64,000 nucleotides of DNA from Candidatus Enterousia intestinigallinarum (GTDB lineage Bacteria > Pseudomonadota > Alphaproteobacteria > Rs-D84): assembly GCA_944407095.1 (NCBI GenBank), contig OX097180.1, positions 186,001 through 250,000 on the forward strand. Reading direction: 5' to 3'. Under the pieces are notes generated by a model, which made no database searches, was not told the origin of the DNA, and saw only the letters and a program-made list of their open reading frames with translations. Below are positions 50,914 to 59,085 of this stretch, in pieces; position 1 is the first letter of the stretch; the number at the start of each line of letters is the position of its first letter. The position numbers and the translations under genes are program-made.

Positions 50914-52548
50914 ATGCCAGTAATTAAATGTGCGGTGTATGTCCGGAAATCCACTGAACATGGATTGGAACAGGCTTTTAACTCTTTGGATAACCAAGAA
51001 CAATCTTGCAAAGCATACATTTCATCGCAAGCCTTTAATAATTGGGAATATACAAAAACTTACAGCGACGGTGGTATATCTGGTGGAACAATGGAACGCC
51101 ACGGGCTGCAAGAAATGCTGTCCGACATAGCCAAAGGGTTGATAAACACCGTTGTCGTGTACAAGGTTGACCGCCTGTCACGTTCTATCTTGGACTTTCA
51201 CAATATGATGAAGTACTTTGATAAGTATAACTGCAACTTTGTGTCTATTACCCAGGCATTTGACACATCTACATCTATGGGCAAACTAACCTTGAATATG
51301 TTGCTGTCATTTGCACAGTTTGAACGTGAAGTATCCAGTGAACGCGTCCGCGATAAAATACGCGCCAGTAAAGCCAAAGGCTTATGGATGGGTGGAATTC
51401 CGCCATTGGGCTATGATATCAAAGACAAAAAACTGGTTATAAACGAAGCCGAAGCCCAACAAGTAAAGACCTTGTTTGAACAATATCTGGAATTTCAATC
51501 GGTCAGCGCATTGACTGAATTTGCAGAACTAAATGGAATCTGGGCAAAAAAGTGGCAAACACGCAGTGGCGATTGGCGTGGTGGCAAGCCTATTACCCAA
51601 ATGAGTATGCACAGAATCCTGCGCGATAAAACCTATATCGGTTTCATATCACACAAAGCAAACGGAACTTGTGCCCGTGGAGCGCACAAACCAATCATAT
51701 CAGACGAGTTATTTAACGCCGTACAAAACGCCCTGCAAAACAATACAAATAACAAATCAAAAGCACTTCGTTCCCCAAACCTTTTGACCGGCAAACTATT
51801 CAATAATATCGGCATCAAGTTCACGAACCAACGCAATTCAGGTAAAAATCAAAAGACAAAATATTACTATGCCTCCAAAGGATTTTACCTGCCTGCACCA
51901 CAACTGGACGCCATTGTTCTGGGCACTTTTGCAAAGTTTCTAGATTCTGATTTAGCCGCCATGCCCCCGGAATCTAAAGACGCGATTAAGCGCATAGATT
52001 GGACACGTATGACATACGACACAAAGCGCAACTTGATACAATCCGTCACAAAGAAAGTTATTTATTCAAACGAGAAACTGATAATGCATATCTCGGCTGC
52101 CCCAACGCATTGGCAAGAATTTACCAGTGAAGTGTACATAAACGAAGCAGCAGAACCAATGGACTTCATAACAAGCAAAGACGAAGTAATAATAACCGTC
52201 CCAGTTATTCTGCGTAAATATGCAACGACTCGTATTGATAAAGATGCCAAGACAGGTGTGCTAAGTATAACCGACAACAATCACCTGATAGTAAAAGCCT
52301 TTGCAACAGCATGGCGATATAAGGAATTATATGAACGCGGAGTTGGGATAAAGAAAATTGCCAGATATGAAAAGCGCGATCTGCGAACAATTTATAAATA
52401 TCTGAACCTAGCTTACTTGTCGCCAAAGATAATAAACAGTGCTCTAAACGGAGAATTACACAATCATACAAATATACAAGAACTGTTCCTTATCGCAGAA
52501 AAATATGAAAATTTTACTGACCAAGAAAAAGTATTTTTTAATAAATAA
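50914..52548 (+). CDS. Large serine recombinase, 544 aa
   Basis: The N-terminal resolvase domain holds Y-V-R-K-S-T-E (catalytic Ser), S-L-D-N-Q-E, Y-S-D-G-G-I-S-G, V-Y-K-V-D-R-L-S-R-S and Q-F-E-R-E-V-S-S-E-R-V-R-D-K. It is followed by a recombinase domain (G-G-I-P-P-L-G-Y) and a long C-terminal region, as in integrases of integrative elements. A zinc-ribbon Cys cluster is not evident. It probably integrates or excises the surrounding element and lies 170 bases from tRNA-Pro, a plausible attachment site, though no duplicated tRNA end was found. Confidence 0.93.
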   Translation: MPVIKCAVYVRKSTEHGLEQAFNSLDNQEQSCKAYISSQAFNNWEYTKTYSDGGISGGTMERHGLQEMLSDIAKGLINTVVVYKVDRLSRSILDFHNMMKYFDKYNCNFVSITQAFDTSTSMGKLTLNMLLSFAQFEREVSSERVRDKIRASKAKGLWMGGIPPLGYDIKDKKLVINEAEAQQVKTLFEQYLEFQSVSALTEFAELNGIWAKKWQTRSGDWRGGKPITQMSMHRILRDKTYIGFISHKANGTCARGAHKPIISDELFNAVQNALQNNTNNKSKALRSPNLLTGKLFNNIGIKFTNQRNSGKNQKTKYYYASKGFYLPAPQLDAIVLGTFAKFLDSDLAAMPPESKDAIKRIDWTRMTYDTKRNLIQSVTKKVIYSNEKLIMHISAAPTHWQEFTSEVYINEAAEPMDFITSKDEVIITVPVILRKYATTRIDKDAKTGVLSITDNNHLIVKAFATAWRYKELYERGVGIKKIARYEKRDLRTIYKYLNLAYLSPKIINSALNGELHNHTNIQELFLIAEKYENFTDQEKVFFNK

Positions 52549-52683
52549 TTATTTGCTCCATTGACTGTCCTAAATTTGCCGGTGTATGTTATATCTGAAA
52601 ATTGGGCGGATTTGACATTCTGAAAATCACATACAGTGCATTTTTGAATATAAAATCCCGCAATTTCGGTGCCACACACGATT

Positions 52684-52712
52684 AAAGCCGTGGATAACCA
52701 CGGCTTTTCTTA
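52684..52712 (-). terminator. Terminator after tRNA-Pro
   Basis: On the minus strand AAAAGCCGTGG/CCACGGCTTT flanks TTAT, just past the CCA end of tRNA-Pro. Confidence 0.75.
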
Positions 52713-52716
52713 TTAC

Positions 52717-52793
52717 TGGTCGGGGCGAAAGGATTCGAACCTTCGACATCTTGCTCCCAAAGCAAGCACTCTACCAGACTGAGCTACGCCCCG
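52717..52793 (-). tRNA. tRNA-Pro (TGG)
   Basis: Minus-strand tRNA. Acceptor CGGGGCG pairs with CGCCCCG, anticodon stem CTTGC/GCAAG holds loop TTTGGGA (anticodon TGG, codon CCA), and the T loop is GTTCGAATC. Discriminator A and CCA are encoded. It marks the right edge of the accessory region. Confidence 0.93.
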
Positions 52794-52853
52794 AAACACG
52801 CCAAATTATATCAACTTTTTTATTAAATGCAAATTTTTATATGCATTTTATGC

Positions 52854-52882
52854 TTGTCTGATTGGCACAAACTTTTTACAAT
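52854..52882 (+). promoter_or_regulatory. Promoter giving a probably leaderless mRNA for the 52890 gene
   Basis: TTGTCT (52854-52859), a 17-base spacer and TACAAT (52877-52882) predict a start at about 52889-52890, which is the ATG itself. A stronger-looking TATAAT at 52882-52887 would start inside the gene. Confidence 0.45.
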
Positions 52883-52889
52883 ATAATTG

Positions 52890-53996
52890 ATGTTAAAGCG
52901 GTTCACATTTGTATTGTTTTTGTCTATCGTGGCTATATCGGCATTGCCGATGGCGCACGCTGCAACGCGTGCATCTGATTATGTCAGTGCAAACACATAC
53001 AATAACCTATATCCATATATGAACAATACTATGCGAACTGGTTTGAATCCCGGAACCACCCCGTCGCAATCGGGCGCCCAGATAAACGTACTGGCACGCA
53101 CAAAAACATCCGACAGCACCACAACACGCAATGTTGTGCCACGACGCGCCACAACCACAACTGCGACGGCCCGCAGCGCAACCGCAACCAACACAAGCAC
53201 CGCACGCGCGGCCAACATTGGTACAACAAATGCGCGTAGCGCAGCCACTGGCACGGCCCGCGGGGTTACAACACGGAACGTATCGTCACGGAATACAACA
53301 ACTGCACGCAGTGGCACAACCGCCGGCGCCACGAATACAGCACGCGCGGCATCCCCCAGCCAATCGACCCGTCGTGTTGTTACGCGTTCTGCCACCGGCA
53401 CTGCCACAATGACTGGGACTGCTGCATCACGCACATCACGTGGCGATGGTGTCACATCCACCGTGCGCCAGTCATCAGGCGTCACGTACACATCCACGGG
53501 CGAAGCGATATCGTCGGCACGCTGTATGGCGGATTATACAGATTGTATGAACGACTATTGCGAACGCGCGGATACGGAATATAACCGCTGTTACTGCAGT
53601 GCGCAACTGGCACAAATAAATGCTCAATACAAACCGGCAATAGATACACTGATTAAACAAATTCTGACCCTGAAAAGTGAAAACTACTGGACAGAGGAAG
53701 AAATGAACGAATACTGGATGGATACAATTGGTAAATACACGGGTGACAATTCGTGGGAAAATTTAGACGATGCACTGGATATCGACTGGTCCAGTACAGA
53801 AAGCACCGTACGTGGCCAACAGGCATTTGCCATTGGGCACCAGTATTGTGTTCAGCATTTGACGGGCTGTGCTTATATGCAAACAAATATGCGGGACGCA
53901 TATCGTTCAGAAATTGCGCGCGATTGTGCGACATATGAATCATCACTACAGAAATTAAAAAATGCAGCTGAAAGTATAGTAGAGGCATATAAATGA
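52890..53996 (+). CDS. Secreted protein with low-complexity Thr/Arg/Ala region and Cys motif, 368 aa
   Basis: A signal peptide (MLKRFTFVLFLSIVAISALP, then M-A-H-A-A) is followed by about 150 residues of Thr/Arg/Ala/Ser low-complexity sequence. A Cys motif, C-M-A-D-Y-T-D-C-M-N-D-Y-C...Y-N-R-C-Y-C-S, comes next and is shared with the 913-residue protein at 5972. The rest is acidic with a few Cys. Secretion is likely and the function unknown. The stop overlaps the start of the ureohydrolase gene (ATGA). Confidence 0.83.
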   Translation: MLKRFTFVLFLSIVAISALPMAHAATRASDYVSANTYNNLYPYMNNTMRTGLNPGTTPSQSGAQINVLARTKTSDSTTTRNVVPRRATTTTATARSATATNTSTARAANIGTTNARSAATGTARGVTTRNVSSRNTTTARSGTTAGATNTARAASPSQSTRRVVTRSATGTATMTGTAASRTSRGDGVTSTVRQSSGVTYTSTGEAISSARCMADYTDCMNDYCERADTEYNRCYCSAQLAQINAQYKPAIDTLIKQILTLKSENYWTEEEMNEYWMDTIGKYTGDNSWENLDDALDIDWSSTESTVRGQQAFAIGHQYCVQHLTGCAYMQTNMRDAYRSEIARDCATYESSLQKLKNAAESIVEAYK

Positions 53997-54838
53997 AAAA
54001 CATAATGGGTATAGAATACGGACGCGGCGCCACAGCCGCGATTGTTATCGATGGTGGCCCAGCATTGGCGCCAGCGGCGGTAAAACAGATGTATCCAGAC
54101 GCCGACTGGACAACCGTTGTGGCTGATCCATACGATGCAAAATTATGTGAATCCGATCGATTCGGCGAAAATTTCCAGATTCAAAAAAAGATTGTTGCGG
54201 CCACACCATTTGAACCCCATATAATGATTGGCGGTGATCACTCCGTAAATTTTGGACACTTTGCCGCATTGGCGGATCGTATGCTCGATGAAGATTTATG
54301 TCTGATATATATTGATGCCCATTTGGATATACACACGCCCGAATCATCCCGGTCCGAAGCGTCGGGCGCCCCACACGGCACAAACGTTCGCGCCCTGTTG
54401 GGTGACGGCGATTCGCGTTGGCTGTCGTTGCAGACACGCCGCCCCGCCCTGTATCCTGAAAATATATTTTACCTGGGCACACGATCGTTTGAACCGTCGG
54501 AAATAAAATTTGCACGGGATAAAAATATTTATATCCGACCCGCGAATGAACTGCAAACATCGGACGCCTGGGCAAATGCGGTTGATGAAATCAGACGCAA
54601 AATTGGTACACGTCAATATGTTGTGTCTTTTGATTTTGACGCGATTGACCCGCAAGTATTTCACGATGTTCTGGTACCGGAATCAAACGGAATCAGTGCC
54701 GATGCCGCCGAATATTTTGTACGCGCATTTGCCCCCGACGCACACAGTTTTGAATTCGTGGAATACGCCCCAACCGGCGACGTACGTAGCGCGGAAATTG
54801 TAAAAAAACTGGTTGGCATCGCATTGGATATGGAATAA
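53993..54838 (+). CDS. Ureohydrolase (arginase/agmatinase/formimidoylglutamase family)
   Basis: The binuclear manganese site is complete: G-G-D-H-S-V near residue 80, Y-I-D-A-H-L-D-I-H and S-F-D-F-D-A-I-D-P. Such enzymes hydrolyse guanidino or formimidoyl groups (arginine, agmatine, formimidoylglutamate); the substrate cannot be told from this sequence. AGAGG precedes the ATG. At 281 aa it is near the usual 300. It overlaps the secreted-protein gene by 4 bases, an odd pairing of a cytosolic enzyme with an exported protein. Confidence 0.88.
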   Translation: MKNIMGIEYGRGATAAIVIDGGPALAPAAVKQMYPDADWTTVVADPYDAKLCESDRFGENFQIQKKIVAATPFEPHIMIGGDHSVNFGHFAALADRMLDEDLCLIYIDAHLDIHTPESSRSEASGAPHGTNVRALLGDGDSRWLSLQTRRPALYPENIFYLGTRSFEPSEIKFARDKNIYIRPANELQTSDAWANAVDEIRRKIGTRQYVVSFDFDAIDPQVFHDVLVPESNGISADAAEYFVRAFAPDAHSFEFVEYAPTGDVRSAEIVKKLVGIALDME

Positions 54839-54865
54839 ATCCCCCACACACAACCAAGCAAAGAA

Positions 54866-54893
54866 AAATCCCCAAATAAATTGGGGATTGTTT
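54866..54893. terminator. Terminator between the ureohydrolase and the 54892 gene
   Basis: AATCCCC/GGGGATT with a nine-base loop and flanking A and T lies between convergent genes. Confidence 0.65.
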
Positions 54894-55770
54894 AATAATA
54901 GCAATGACTATCAAGTACAAAAGTTCCTTCGGTAGCATTAATAGTCGTATCGGATTCAATAAAACAACCTGTTATAGATGTATCTCGTGTTAAACGTCTT
55001 ATATGACCGTCGCCGTATTTTCCTTGATACAACGGACATTTAATGCAACTGGTTGGGCCCAAATTTGAAGAAGCCGGACCATTATAATATCCTGGATCTT
55101 CATCACACCGATAATGATAAGAACATTTACCAGCTTCGGTACAGGTTATCACTTTTAACAAGCCAGGTTTCTTAACAGGATCTACGGGCGCGCCCCCCAT
55201 AACCCATCCTTCACAATCCCTCGCCCGGGTGCATTCTCTCGTGCTCTCACAATAATCGACATCAAACGGTCCATTACTACACCCTTCTATATCTACAGAC
55301 CCATTAATTAGTTTATATCCAGATTGACAAGTTTTACAATGTTCTATTGGCCCCAAATAGCCGTGATTGTCTGTAGGAAACCACAAGCGTTCTCCATCGG
55401 CACAGCCATTTTCATTAGAAAATGTTTCTACATACATAGGATAGTCAAGACACTCTACTTCAGCCATTTGTTTTGGTAAACACGCCCGAACCTTAAAATT
55501 TCCACACTGTGTAAGAATTGTTTGCGTAGAATCTTGTTCTTCGTACCCCCACGTACAGGCATTACATTCTTCAATCTTAAAAGCAGGCTTGCGCGTCACA
55601 AGATCCGCATAACACTCTTCCCCGACATCACTAACTAATGCATTTCCTGATGAGTTCAATTTCAACGCACAATTTTCCGTATTCCCGTCTATCGCTCCAC
55701 CAGAAAAACCAATACAACTAATATCCCCGCCACAATCACCAAATGCGTTATTGCCACATACACCACACAA
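54892..55770 (-). pseudogene. Cys-rich CYY-family protein with a degraded N-terminus
   Basis: The body aligns along its length with the secreted protein at 26579-27481: C-T-W-G-Y, C-K-T-C-Q-S-G-Y...C-S-N-G-P-F, G-L-L-K-V-I-T-C...Y-H-C, G-Y-Y-N-G, C-I-K-C-P and a tail A-T-E-G-T-F-V-L-D-S-H-C-Y-Y. The frame starts only at a TTG (55770) and has no signal peptide, because an upstream in-frame TAA ends the sequence where the relative has its ATG and signal. Without export it would be non-functional; a rare start with unusual export cannot be excluded. A class II leader is still present. Confidence 0.6.
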
Positions 55771-55774
55771 TATT

Positions 55775-55917
55775 AAACCACCGTTTTATTTCGGCAAAAA
55801 TGGAGAATAAAAAAATGCAGAAATCTGGGATTTTTACAAAAATAAAAACACCGATTTTAATCGGTGGTTTATTTTCAGCATTTTTTATATTATATCTAAT
55901 ATTTCTATATATCGCAA
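55775..55917 (-). promoter_or_regulatory. Class II leader (copy C): promoter, TGCCGAAA boxes, helix and early terminator
   Basis: On the minus strand TTGCGA (55912-55917), a 17-base spacer and TATAAT (55889-55894) give a strong promoter. A TGCTGAAAAT box (55871-55880) is followed by AAACCACCG (55862-55870), which also starts the hairpin CACCGATTAAAATCGGTG with TTTTTATTTTT. The second box (55784-55796) is followed by CGGTGGTTT (55775-55783), the exact partner of the first arm. Confidence 0.55.
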
Positions 55918-55922
55918 GCAGT

Positions 55923-56117
55923 TTATTCGCCCGCAAATTCCGCGCATAATAAATTATGCCGATAGATATTACGCGCCAAATCATCACTAATGACGTCCCA
56001 GTCATTGGCGCGCCCATAAATCGGCACACACGGCGGGCACGAATTATTCTGCAATGGTGTATTTTTCGCGCAGGACGCGACGAATATCACACACACCGGT
56101 ATTAAAAGTTTTCTCAT
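55923..56117 (-). CDS. Small lipoprotein, possible outer-membrane spanin (Rz1-like), 64 aa
   Basis: Lipoprotein signal with lipobox F-V-A-S-C, then a short Pro/Asn-rich stretch (N-N-S-C-P-P-C-V-P) and a D-V-I-S-D-D-L-A helix. GGGGCG precedes the ATG. The gene starts inside the 56044 gene in another frame, overlapping it by 74 bases. A small lipoprotein gene nested in the end of a small membrane-protein gene is the classic Rz/Rz1 spanin layout of phages. No other lysis gene is adjacent, so it may be a remnant or a domesticated pair. Confidence 0.5.
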   Translation of the reverse strand: MRKLLIPVCVIFVASCAKNTPLQNNSCPPCVPIYGRANDWDVISDDLARNIYRHNLLCAEFAGE

Positions 56118-56274
56118 TTATCGCCCCCATTGTTTTTATAATTTCTTGGTTTTGTTTGACGGCAACTTCTGCGGCACGTGCATTACATTTTTGCGCTGCA
56201 ACGCGTCCCCCCGCCCAGTACGCACCCGCCACCACGACGATAAAAACAAAGAACAAAAAAATATAAATTTTCAT
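56044..56274 (-). CDS. Small membrane protein, possible inner-membrane spanin (Rz-like), 76 aa
   Basis: One N-terminal membrane helix (I-F-L-F-F-V-F-I-V-V-V-A-G-A-Y-W-A-G) is followed by about 50 residues of likely periplasmic helix with A-A-E-V-A-V-K-Q-N-Q-E and a C-D-I-R-R-V-L-R-E-K end, as in short Rz-like proteins of alphaproteobacterial phages. GGTGAAAA precedes the ATG. The following lipoprotein gene is nested in its 3' end. Confidence 0.5.
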   Translation of the reverse strand: MKIYIFLFFVFIVVVAGAYWAGGRVAAQKCNARAAEVAVKQNQEIIKTMGAINEKTFNTGVCDIRRVLREKYTIAE

Positions 56275-56287
56275 ATTTTCACCATAT

Positions 56288-56312
56288 AAAAACGGGGCAA
56301 CGACCCCGTTAT
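56288..56312 (-). terminator. Intrinsic terminator after the 56342 gene
   Basis: On the minus strand AACGGGG/CCCCGTTTTT flanks TCGTTG just beyond the stop codon. Confidence 0.75.
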
Positions 56313-56341
56313 TTTGTTACAATCAACAATCCAATTTTAGT

Positions 56342-58921
56342 TTAGTCACCACACGCGGAATGTGTTCCACCCCTGGCGTGTAAATCAGCACACAGTTCGT
56401 CTATTTTTTCAATCGCCGTCGCATATTCGCGCCGTTCGGATTCGGACATTTGTGAATACAACAGCTCCGCTTCATCCAGGGCTTTTTGCCCCATAACCTT
56501 GCCCCCTATCAAACGATTACCAAACAATTCCATAATTCCAACACCAACGCCCGCGCCACCGACGGCACCACCAACTGTTGCCCACGTGCGCCCGGATTTT
56601 CGTGCATCCAGTGCCCGTTGACGCAAAGTGTTTCTGTCGGTCCAATCACCACAGGTAATCTGTTGTCCGACAATAAACCAGCGCGACGGCACATCGGACA
56701 CACGAATATTTGGGTTATCAGATTCTATATCAACACGAACCCAGCACGCGTTATTGTCCGGATTGGACACGTCTTCGACCATACGTGTATAATCACTGCC
56801 GTCACTGTTACGCGACGCCCACACATATATATTACCGTACCCGGTATTATTGCCGACACATTCATTTTTATCAACGGCACCATTGATTACAAATACATCG
56901 TCAAAGTCGGCGATTCTTTCGTCATCTATGGCACAGCCAATTTCTTCAAATCCGGTTTCAACGTGCTTATCTTTTACAACCTTGTTCACAACCAAACCGC
57001 CAACAGTGCCCAATGCAATTCCGGCAATGGAATCAGACAACAAACGCGACGTATTAAATTTACCATCTGCATTTTTCCATGCAGACACTTTATCATCGGC
57101 GTGTGCGATCTCTATATCCAAAATTGTTTTTGCATAGCCGTCGATTCGCGACTGCAAGTTTTGTAATTCTTGTGCTGCTTGCTGTGCGGCCTGTTGTTCG
57201 GCACGTTGCGATTGAATTTGTTGCATTTGTGCGATTGGCATACAAACACCTTCGAACATAACGTAACCTGTGACGCCACGTTCACATTCGTTATCAGTAT
57301 TGGCCACACATTTTGCAGATTCGCCCTCCCCGTCCAAACGATAACCGTTTTTGCAACTGGTTGGCACACAATCATCAACTGTTTGATTATACACGGCGGC
57401 TGTCGCATTTAATCTGTCCAATGCGGCATTACTGCACGCAACAATAACCGCAGCATCCAATTCGCCCCCAAATTCAGCATCATCTGATACTGTTGATACC
57501 ATATTTGAAACACATTGCAGGTCAGTTTTTGTTCCATCAATAATATTCAAATGCGTATTTGCGTCATTACAATATGTTGACGCCACACACCACCCCTGGG
57601 ACACCCCGGATGCATTTACAACCAGATAAGTACCACTTTGGCACGCGGTGGCGACACACACAATCGCAACGCCATTGTCAATGTACGTTCCGGTCGTTGC
57701 ATATTGCGGTAAATCAGCGGCATTACAATTTGTGCCGATTGCATTAGCAGCAGTATTTCCGCCACTATCGTGATTTGAATTCGCTTCAAAGTTTTCCGGT
57801 AAAAATGGCCCCATCATACTGGCATCCGTAACATCACTGCCGATACAGACCCCGCCACTGCGCACGCGCCCCGGGTCGGCACATTCCCACGCCCAACAGT
57901 ATCCAACACTTGCATCATTAGCGGCATATAATTGTATCTTTGTTTCTTCTTGATTTAGTCCATCTGCCGGCATTGAATATCCCGGGCACAGGCCGACTTC
58001 GACCGTATCAGACCAATGGTCATCTAAAAAGCGTCCCTTTAACCACGGTTGTTCTTCTTTGAATTCTTTTTTCCCCTGTACACAGTAACGTACATACGGG
58101 AAAGTATCGGTAAACATTCTGTCCCCAATTTCGGCACGATATGCGTCAATATTGCTTAAATTTGAAATATTGCAACACGCATATATTCCTAACACAGGGT
58201 CCATTTCACAATCAGTTTCAGAAAACATTTCCGCCCCCGCCCCCAATGCACCAACAGCCGTGCCAATCAGTACCGCGCCGCCATACGCAATCTGGCCGCC
58301 AACTGGAATTGCATTGACAAATGCGGCGGCGCCCGCAGCAACCCCCGCACCAGACAATGCCCCCGTCCCAACATCGGCCCAAGTGGCCTTATCCGTCCCG
58401 GCGGTACTTTCATACAACCCGGCAGCGCCGCTGACCATTCCTATTATCCCCAGCGCAGCACCACCAACATTTACACGCGACGCTGCGGACGCTGTACCCC
58501 CGGTATTACCACCGCCAGAACCACCACTTGTTGTAGCTGGAACATTTGAACCACCACCTGTTGTAGCCGGAACATTTGAACCACCAGTAATCTGACGCGG
58601 TGCCGTTCCACCGCCAGTCACCTGACGTGACGGCGGAACATTTGAAGCGCCACCGGTTGTTGCAGAAGTGCCACCATTTACACCACTGGTGGTCGTGGTA
58701 ACCGCGCTGGTACGCCAATTCACCGTATTCCCGCGACGCGTATAAACATCGGCGGCCCGTTGTGCGGCCTCACGCGAACTCATATTTCCTAATATTTCAC
58801 CATTTGCACGTTGTATTTGCCACCCAGTTCCCGTTGGGAAAATATCAATAACCTCTGCCATCGCACCGCCACACAGCATAAAAAAACACGCCGCAATAAA
58901 ACCGACGTTTGGATTCAACAT
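56342..58921 (-). CDS. Large secreted multi-domain protein with Gly/Thr repeats and Cys modules, 859 aa
   Basis: The ATG at 58921 gives a signal peptide (M-L-N-P-N-V-G-F-I-A-A-C-F-F-M-L-C-G-G-A-M-A). About 60 residues later there is a Gly/Thr/Val repeat (T-G-G-G-S-N-V-P-A-T-T), then a Gly/Ala-rich hydrophobic region (residues 150-240), a Cys region (C-V-Q-G-K, Y-C-W-A-W-E-C), a Gln-rich helix (near residue 600) and another hydrophobic pair. The Cys region aligns with the partial gene at 3-392. The function is unknown; the membrane-seeking segments could suit pore or surface roles. The start codon lies in a perfect 16-base inverted repeat. Confidence 0.85.
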   Translation of the reverse strand: MLNPNVGFIAACFFMLCGGAMAEVIDIFPTGTGWQIQRANGEILGNMSSREAAQRAADVYTRRGNTVNWRTSAVTTTTSGVNGGTSATTGGASNVPPSRQVTGGGTAPRQITGGSNVPATTGGGSNVPATTSGGSGGGNTGGTASAASRVNVGGAALGIIGMVSGAAGLYESTAGTDKATWADVGTGALSGAGVAAGAAAFVNAIPVGGQIAYGGAVLIGTAVGALGAGAEMFSETDCEMDPVLGIYACCNISNLSNIDAYRAEIGDRMFTDTFPYVRYCVQGKKEFKEEQPWLKGRFLDDHWSDTVEVGLCPGYSMPADGLNQEETKIQLYAANDASVGYCWAWECADPGRVRSGGVCIGSDVTDASMMGPFLPENFEANSNHDSGGNTAANAIGTNCNAADLPQYATTGTYIDNGVAIVCVATACQSGTYLVVNASGVSQGWCVASTYCNDANTHLNIIDGTKTDLQCVSNMVSTVSDDAEFGGELDAAVIVACSNAALDRLNATAAVYNQTVDDCVPTSCKNGYRLDGEGESAKCVANTDNECERGVTGYVMFEGVCMPIAQMQQIQSQRAEQQAAQQAAQELQNLQSRIDGYAKTILDIEIAHADDKVSAWKNADGKFNTSRLLSDSIAGIALGTVGGLVVNKVVKDKHVETGFEEIGCAIDDERIADFDDVFVINGAVDKNECVGNNTGYGNIYVWASRNSDGSDYTRMVEDVSNPDNNACWVRVDIESDNPNIRVSDVPSRWFIVGQQITCGDWTDRNTLRQRALDARKSGRTWATVGGAVGGAGVGVGIMELFGNRLIGGKVMGQKALDEAELLYSQMSESERREYATAIEKIDELCADLHARGGTHSACGD

Positions 58922-58987
58922 AAAACCGAGGTAAAAAATGTGGAATTTACTGAAATTTGGCGCAAAAAAATTGTTGAATCCAAACGT
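58905..58987 (-). promoter_or_regulatory. Perfect inverted repeat hiding the start codon of the 56342-58921 gene
   Basis: ACGTTTGGATTCAACA (58905-58920) and TGTTGAATCCAAACGT (58972-58987) are exact complements. In the minus-strand mRNA the 5' arm lies 51 bases before the ATG at 58921, and the 3' arm covers bases 2-17 of the coding region. If formed, the hairpin would block initiation. Confidence 0.6.
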
Positions 58988-59055
58988 CCCTTTGAATTCA
59001 GCATTTTTATAATTCACGCAATATATTGTATCATATTTTACAATATATAACAAAC

Positions 59056-59080
59056 AAAAAATCCCGCATTGCGGGATTTT
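59056..59080 (-). terminator. Intrinsic terminator after rho
   Basis: On the minus strand AAAATCCCGC/GCGGGATTTTTT with loop AAT follows the rho stop codon. Confidence 0.8.
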
Positions 59081-59085
59081 GAAAC

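Noticed and set aside
52979..53497. 172-codon Val/Arg-rich minus-strand frame
   Set aside because: Antisense to the low-complexity region of the 52890 gene.
54045..54575. 176-codon frame opposite the ureohydrolase
   Set aside because: The other strand has a complete enzyme with its metal site; this is its shadow.
55748..56029. 93-codon minus-strand frame
   Set aside because: It lies across the class II leader and the end of the spanin-like lipoprotein gene; nothing in it looks like a protein.
58152..58595. 147-codon Pro/Ala-rich plus-strand frame
   Set aside because: Antisense to the Gly/Thr-rich repeat of the 859-aa secreted protein; the composition is a mirror effect.
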